A DNA stretch of 6,520 nucleotides from Methanomassiliicoccales archaeon. Lineage in GTDB: Archaea; Thermoplasmatota; Thermoplasmata; Methanomassiliicoccales; UBA472. Where the stretch lies: assembly GCA_028679935.1 (NCBI GenBank), contig JAJRAL010000082.1, forward strand, positions 1-6,520, read 5' to 3'. The notes beneath the pieces were generated by a model that saw nothing but the letters and a program-made list of their open reading frames with translations, searched no databases and had not been told where the DNA came from. Positions 4,870 through 6,520 of this stretch are shown here, in pieces. The translations under genes and the position numbers were made by a program. Position 1 is the first letter of the stretch, and every line of letters starts with the position of its first letter.

Positions 4870-5425
4870 CCGTAATCGCGTTGATTCCACGAATCCGGTC
4901 CTAGATAATCATTGCCTCGCGGCCCGCTCGGAGTACTGTCGTCCCGGTGTCTGCATGAAGGAATCGCTATCGTCGCCACCCTTCGAGCCACCGAGGCCAG
5001 GACACCAAGATGACCCATTGTGAAGCTCCATGTGGCTCCTCTCGACGTTGCTGGCACTCGCACTTCGAGGCGTCTCTGATGCCTGGCGAGGCGAATGACT
5101 GCTGGACACGTTGTCAAGATGCGGGTCCAGGCTCCAACTGCCATCAAGGACTTGATTCCCGAAATGAATGAGTGCCAGCATCAGCCGTCGAAGGGGGAAA
5201 CTCATTCCTCTGCCACAAATGGAGCGCCAAAGCCTTATAACCCTGTCAATGGAGAGATGACATAGCTCCCCTTGGCCTGAGCACAAGATACTGCTCCCGC
5301 AAGGGGACCGCCCCCCCTTTCTGACTTGATCCTTGGATTATTCCATGGTTATTCGTGGGCCTTGAAACGATGACTCCTCTGGCTGGATCCCAGAGCAAAT
5401 GAAAACGAGCAAAGGGTTTCGATCC
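4870..5425. other. Stretch of about 550 bp without a convincing gene; TATA-like site and possible leaderless ORF 4909-5205
   Basis: No frame here matches anything I recognise. On the - strand a 98-codon frame runs from ATG 5205 (MSFPLRRLMLALIHFGNQVL) to TGA 4909-4911. A TATA-like GGTTATAAGG lies about 30 nt upstream, around 5232-5241, which fits a leaderless transcript. Its product is Ser/Arg/Gly-rich and its third codon positions look less GC-biased than those of neighbouring genes, so it may be decayed or spurious. Between 5377 and 5395 a 6-bp stem (CTCTGG / CCAGAG, 7-nt loop) lies downstream of the secreted-protein gene and could be its terminator. A run of eight C's is at about 5310-5318. 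Confidence 0.35.
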
Positions 5426-6037
5426 TCAGACGATCTCGAGGTCCTCCAGGTCAGGAAGCCAGAGCTTGAACATGGTCAGGCTTCCGTCGTCCCAGCCGAA
5501 GAGCAGATGAGCCTTCAGATCGATCGAGACGACACCATCACATCCGCACCCGATCAAGAGGGCTCCTTTGAGGTGGATGTTCGCGAAGGCCTCGATCTGG
5601 GAGATATCGCAGGAGGGCAGCTCGACATGCACGATGGCCTGGACGTTCTTCGCATCGAATCCCAGGATGACGTAGTCGCACGGGCACAGAAGGGCGATTG
5701 TTCCGTGCCAGAAGAACTGGAGATCTACTTTGCATCCGTCGCTTCTCTCCCAGACCTTCAGATTGATGTGCACCATCCCGTCGAGATAGATGCTTTCGAC
5801 GTTCTGCAACTGCGCTTGGAGTTCTTCGGGCAACTGCCCAATCAATTCCGCGAGTGCTGCAGAGTCCAGTCCCAGCGACGAGACGGGTATCTCTACCGGC
5901 CCGATCTTCTCCGTCAAGTTGAGCTGGTATGTCTTGTTCTGCGACTGGGCCGCGGCCGGGGCGGCCAAGAAGGAGAACAGCAGGAGCATGGAGCAGATGC
6001 TCACCGCGAGAATAGCTTTGGTCGTTCTAGCGCTCAT
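5426..6037 (-). CDS. Secreted protein of unknown function with two CxC-containing repeats
   Basis: The product is 203 residues. The N-terminus is a classical Sec signal peptide: basic start (MSARTTK), hydrophobic core (AILAVSICSMLLLFSFLAA) and a probable cleavage in APAAA|QSQ near residue 30. The mature part has no further membrane helix, so it is probably released or loosely attached outside the cell. Six cysteines remain after cleavage: 102, 118, 120, 143, 164 and 166. They fall into two similar blocks, each a single Cys, then 15 or 20 residues, a small/hydrophobic IALL or GALL strand, CxCD, and VxxxD or similar (CPCDYVILGFD; CGCDGVVSID). This suggests a duplicated beta-rich unit with disulphides or bound metal. 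I do not recognise the family. ATG 6037 is the only reasonable start given the signal peptide; there is no clear Shine-Dalgarno, so a short-leader mRNA is possible. The gene stands alone, with a 14-bp palindrome about 70 bp upstream. The long open frame on the opposite strand (5399-6100) is its shadow. Confidence 0.75.
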   Translation of the reverse strand: MSARTTKAILAVSICSMLLLFSFLAAPAAAQSQNKTYQLNLTEKIGPVEIPVSSLGLDSAALAELIGQLPEELQAQLQNVESIYLDGMVHINLKVWERSDGCKVDLQFFWHGTIALLCPCDYVILGFDAKNVQAIVHVELPSCDISQIEAFANIHLKGALLIGCGCDGVVSIDLKAHLLFGWDDGSLTMFKLWLPDLEDLEIV

Positions 6038-6107
6038 CCTAGTTCAGTCTTCCTGCCCCAGAACAGGGGCATGACTGTATCTGAGGAAGGAGGTAGTTAA
6101 CAGCATC

Positions 6108-6121
6108 TATCTGGCCAGATA
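6108..6121. promoter_or_regulatory. 14-bp perfect palindrome TATCTGGCCAGATA
   Basis: It lies between the 3' end of the 6152 gene and the start of the secreted-protein gene, about 70 bp upstream of the latter. A further TATCTG half-site occurs at 6078-6083. The symmetry and position suit an operator for a dimeric helix-turn-helix regulator acting on the secreted-protein gene; this is inference. Confidence 0.4.
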
Positions 6122-6151
6122 ATGTCGAACCCTCCCAGTTCTACTTGGTCC

Positions 6152-6520
6152 TTACTTCCACTCCGATACCGTGATCGATATCTGCATCATGTCGCCTGAG
6201 ATGTCCGCCAGGCCAATCGTCTCGTTCAGCCACTTGAGCTTCCCGGACATGGTCATGTAGGTGATCAACATCACACCCTTGATGCCGGTCGGGGTGCGCT
6301 TCGAGCACCCGTTCCCCGCCCAGACGACCATTTCCACGTCGCTTCTGGAGAAACGGCGAATCGGTCCGAGGGAATCCTCATATCCGACGACGCTGGTGCT
6401 TGAGCCGTGAGGCTCAGGGCGAACGGCGTCGAACTCTACCTCGAGACACTCGGCGGCGGAGAGCCGCTGGTCATGTCTCATGGCTGGATGTCGGACCATA
6501 CGCAGTGGAAGGCTCAGATC
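6152..6520 (-). CDS. Conserved hypothetical protein, C-terminal part; 5' end probably outside the window
   Basis: The frame ends at TAA 6152-6154 and is still open at the right edge (codons D-L-S-L-P-L-R precede ATG 6499). ATG 6499 and ATG 6481 are possible starts but neither has a Shine-Dalgarno, so the gene probably begins outside. The C-terminal half (KRTPTGIKGVMLITYMTMSG, LKWLNETIGLADISGDM, ...TVSEWK) resembles a small beta-barrel-type family of uncharacterised archaeal and bacterial proteins that I recall ending 'T-x-x-x-G---RG---Y-T-S-KL--LN---GVFE-----G-----WEWK'. This is recalled from memory. About 60 preceding residues (VEFDAVRPEPHGSSTS...) are not recognised. No signal peptide or membrane segment is visible. 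It is the upstream neighbour of the secreted-protein gene on the same strand, but the 114-bp gap with a palindrome argues against a tight operon. Confidence 0.6.
   Translation of the reverse strand, partial: DLSLPLRMVRHPAMRHDQRLSAAECLEVEFDAVRPEPHGSSTSVVGYEDSLGPIRRFSRSDVEMVVWAGNGCSKRTPTGIKGVMLITYMTMSGKLKWLNETIGLADISGDMMQISITVSEWK

Noticed and set aside
4857..5147. N-terminal extension of the zinc-ribbon/two-helix protein to 5147
   Set aside because: The extension is Arg-rich and shadow-like. A Shine-Dalgarno directly before ATG 4856 and the position of the zinc ribbon fix the start there.
5399..6100. 233-codon open frame on the + strand
   Set aside because: It is antisense to the secreted-protein gene, which has a clear signal peptide and coherent composition. 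The + product is acidic and low-complexity without motifs, and has no ribosome-binding site.
1..6520. CRISPR array, rRNA gene or insertion-sequence transposase
   Set aside because: No regularly spaced repeats with unique spacers, no rRNA-like sequence and no transposase motifs were seen on either strand.

Overview
The window looks archaeal, most likely an uncultured Thermoplasmata-type euryarchaeote (inference). Supporting signs are: perfect or near-perfect archaeal Shine-Dalgarno strings (GGAGGTGA, GGTGA); TATA-like boxes such as CTTTATAG about 40 nt upstream of a start; several leader-poor starts; small zinc-ribbon/transmembrane proteins; and stand-alone flavodoxins. Composition is moderately GC-rich with G/C-biased third codon positions.

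Left part, + strand (1-1190). The window opens inside a gene whose visible C-terminal part resembles AIPR (abortive infection phage resistance) proteins. A gap of about 210 bp without a convincing gene follows, then a conserved small protein of unknown function (741-1190).

Middle part, - strand (1187-3225). This is the most unusual stretch. A tyrosine recombinase/integrase catalytic fragment (1187-1666) has the first Arg, the Lys and the HxLR motif but no distal His or Tyr. The missing C-terminal piece, with His and the Tyr nucleophile, lies about 1 kb away at 2681-2869, on the same strand but in permuted order (C-terminal piece upstream). Between them sit a double-zinc-ribbon membrane protein gene and about 350 bp of non-coding DNA. 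The 8-mer ATGGAACG occurs five times on either strand, all that I found in the window, and every copy lies inside this 1187-2869 interval. Two of them form a perfect inverted repeat exactly at the integrase breakpoint. I read this as the remnant of an integrated or rearranged mobile element next to a defence-type gene. A DUF3303-like gene (2921-3199) lies immediately outside.

Right part, - strand (3472-6520). A zinc-ribbon/two-helix membrane protein and a flavodoxin-like protein overlap by 11 nt and form a clear operon. A second flavodoxin follows after a hairpin-containing spacer. Upstream lie about 550 bp with no convincing gene, a secreted protein with six cysteines in two CxC-containing repeats, a 14-bp perfect palindrome, and the C-terminal part of another conserved hypothetical gene that runs off the window.

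Functionally, the right part suggests membrane- or redox-associated housekeeping of unknown substrate. The left and middle parts suggest an accessory, mobile-element-derived region.
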